23,939 nucleotides of DNA from an uncultured Porphyromonadaceae bacterium (GTDB lineage: Bacteria; Bacteroidota; Bacteroidia; Bacteroidales; Barnesiellaceae_A), in NCBI GenBank assembly GCA_900542255.1, contig UQMR01000033.1, positions 1 to 23,939 of the forward strand. Direction: 5' to 3'. The notes beneath the pieces are model-generated. The model was not told where the DNA came from. It did not search any database and saw only the letters and a list, made by a program, of their open reading frames with translations. Position 1 is the first letter of the stretch, and each line of letters begins with the position of its first letter. This document shows positions 23,275-23,939 of this stretch, piece by piece. Both the position numbers and the translations under genes were made by a program.

Positions 23275-23311
23275 AGAGGGAGTGTATCGTACGATGCACT
23301 CCCTCTTTTTT
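23275..23311 (+). terminator. Rho-independent terminator after wzc (possibly bidirectional)
   Basis: AGAGGGAGTG (23275-23284) pairs with CACTCCCTCT (23297-23306), and the inner ATCG/CGAT can extend the stem. A T-run continues to 23311. The leftward gene ending at 23331 converges on it. Confidence 0.87.
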
Positions 23312-23330
23312 ATGTGGGACTGTTTTCACA

Positions 23331-23711
23331 CTATTGATTGAGATATTCTTGAGCTACATACCCATATCCCTTACACAGAATATCTACGCAGCGCATGAAG
23401 AAGTCTTTTATGTTTGGCGTAGTATCTAACAATAGTTCTATCGATAACCACAGTTGATTCTCTACCAGTATGGCTTTCAATACTTTGGTATCGCGTGTTA
23501 TTTTATTCGCAACTTCAAGACCTTTTATGCGGTCTTCTTTTACATCGTAGATATTAGGTATCATGATTTGTAAATACGAACTGTCCTTTTCGTCGTTGAC
23601 ACAAAACAAATTGAAGCCTTTATATCGGAAATGGATGTTCCCTAATTCATCTTCTTCATATCTAAATCCTTCAGAAGCAAGATGGTCTTTGACCAGGTCT
23701 ATAGTTTTCAT
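23331..23711 (-). CDS. Small YbjN-like protein, function unknown
   Basis: The 126-residue soluble protein has no signal peptide or membrane segment. The pattern resembles the YbjN / type III secretion chaperone-like fold: a first helix TIDLVKDHLASEGF, strands NIHFRYKGFNLFCV and YLQIMIPNIY, a helix with EVANKITRD, a strand pair ending QLWLSIELLL, and a final helix FFMRCVDILCKGY. I recognise the fold pattern, not a specific family. Its last ~45 residues align in layout with the partial gene upstream (see 23796-23939), so the two are probably tandem paralogs. The region is visibly richer in A and T than the rest of the window, which may mark accessory DNA. ATG 23711 gives the natural N-terminus MKTIDLVKDHL. 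Confidence 0.65.
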   Translation of the reverse strand: MKTIDLVKDHLASEGFRYEEDELGNIHFRYKGFNLFCVNDEKDSSYLQIMIPNIYDVKEDRIKGLEVANKITRDTKVLKAILVENQLWLSIELLLDTTPNIKDFFMRCVDILCKGYGYVAQEYLNQ

Positions 23712-23742
23712 AATATATAATTATAATCAATGAAATATTGTA

Positions 23743-23779
23743 ATGTAATGTCGTGAGACATATTCTCACGACATTACAT
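23743..23779 (-). terminator. Perfect 16-bp hairpin between the two YbjN-like genes
   Basis: ATGTAATGTCGTGAGA (23743-23758) pairs perfectly with TCTCACGACATTACAT (23764-23779) around the loop CATAT. It lies 16 bases after the upstream gene's stop and about 30 bases before the downstream gene's start. There is no clear U-run, so it may be a terminator, a processing site or an mRNA stabiliser between the genes. Confidence 0.55.
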
Positions 23780-23795
23780 CGCTATCCTTAATAAT

Positions 23796-23939
23796 TTACT
23801 TAGAAAGTCGGGCAAACAGCTCGTCTGAAGTCTGGTTCATAAGGCTCAGAGCCATCTCAAAATTTGCAGCCGGAGTATACTCCGAAGGAATAAACTCATA
23901 GTTACACCATACGGTGTTATCCTCGCGTAAAACAAATTT
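23796..23939 (-). CDS. C-terminal part of a second YbjN-like protein (truncated by window edge)
   Basis: A leftward frame enters from the window edge and runs 47 codons to TAA at 23798-23796. The visible end contains VLREDNTVWCNYEFIP and FEMALSLMNQTSDELFARLSK. This strand-strand-helix order, with K-x-x-L, a central W and a hydrophobic final helix, mirrors the last part of the neighbouring 126-residue protein. I therefore read it as a paralog or family member. The start lies outside the window, and function cannot be assigned. Confidence 0.6.
   Translation of the reverse strand, partial: KFVLREDNTVWCNYEFIPSEYTPAANFEMALSLMNQTSDELFARLSK

Noticed and set aside
23743..23779. The palindrome as a single CRISPR repeat or an IS end
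   Set aside because: Only one copy is present, with no spacer series, transposase or flanking duplication.

Overview
The window looks like a chromosomal segment of a Bacteroidales bacterium. Four things point there: many gene starts are preceded by the Bacteroidetes-type promoter (TTTG or TTG, 19-20 bases, TAnnTTTG) and mostly lack a Shine-Dalgarno sequence; there are type IX secretion (T9SS) C-terminal sorting domains; there are Omp28-like and DUF6029-like proteins; and the Wza/Wzc proteins are of Bacteroides style. The T9SS cargo suggests a Porphyromonas/Barnesiella/Coprobacter-like lineage rather than a typical gut Bacteroides, but this is only an inference.

Layout. (1) 1-790: the start of a family 2 glycosyltransferase (leftward, cut by the window edge) diverges from a small PspC-domain membrane protein. 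An operator-like inverted repeat lies between their promoters. (2) 826-4553: uvrB (excision repair) and fhs (formate-tetrahydrofolate ligase), closely spaced behind pspC and closed by a hairpin. (3) 4728-8930: a pRiA4b ORF-3-like acidic protein, a lipoprotein-type S9 peptidase with a strong terminator, then a MATE efflux protein ending at a bidirectional terminator. (4) 9012-10533, leftward: a DedA-family membrane protein with a possibly structured 5' leader, and a small uracil-DNA-glycosylase-superfamily protein.

(5) 10614-18373, leftward: the most distinctive block. In transcription order it encodes a TlpA-like thioredoxin, a DUF6029-like outer-membrane protein, an Omp28-like lipoprotein with CPNC, a small T9SS cargo protein, a larger Omp28-like T9SS cargo protein with CGFC, and a complete DsbD-type transmembrane reductase. 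The first five genes are separated by 5 to 29 bases; dsbD follows after a strong hairpin. I read this as an envelope thiol-redox cluster. DsbD would bring cytoplasmic electrons to the periplasm, TlpA would be a periplasmic acceptor, and the two Omp28 proteins would place thioredoxin-like domains on the outer membrane or cell surface. The electron flow is inferred, not seen. (6) 18604-19806, leftward: the iron-sulfur L-serine ammonia-lyase. (7) 20030-23261: a wza-wzc pair for polysaccharide export and its tyrosine kinase, with an excellent promoter and a terminator directly after wzc, so no glycosyltransferase genes are co-transcribed downstream. (8) 23331-23939, leftward: two related small proteins of YbjN-like appearance, the second cut by the window edge, separated by a perfect 16-bp hairpin.

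I saw no tRNA, rRNA, CRISPR array, transposase or integrase. No stretch longer than 300 bases lacks a gene; the largest gap (9672-9963) holds the DedA promoter and leader.
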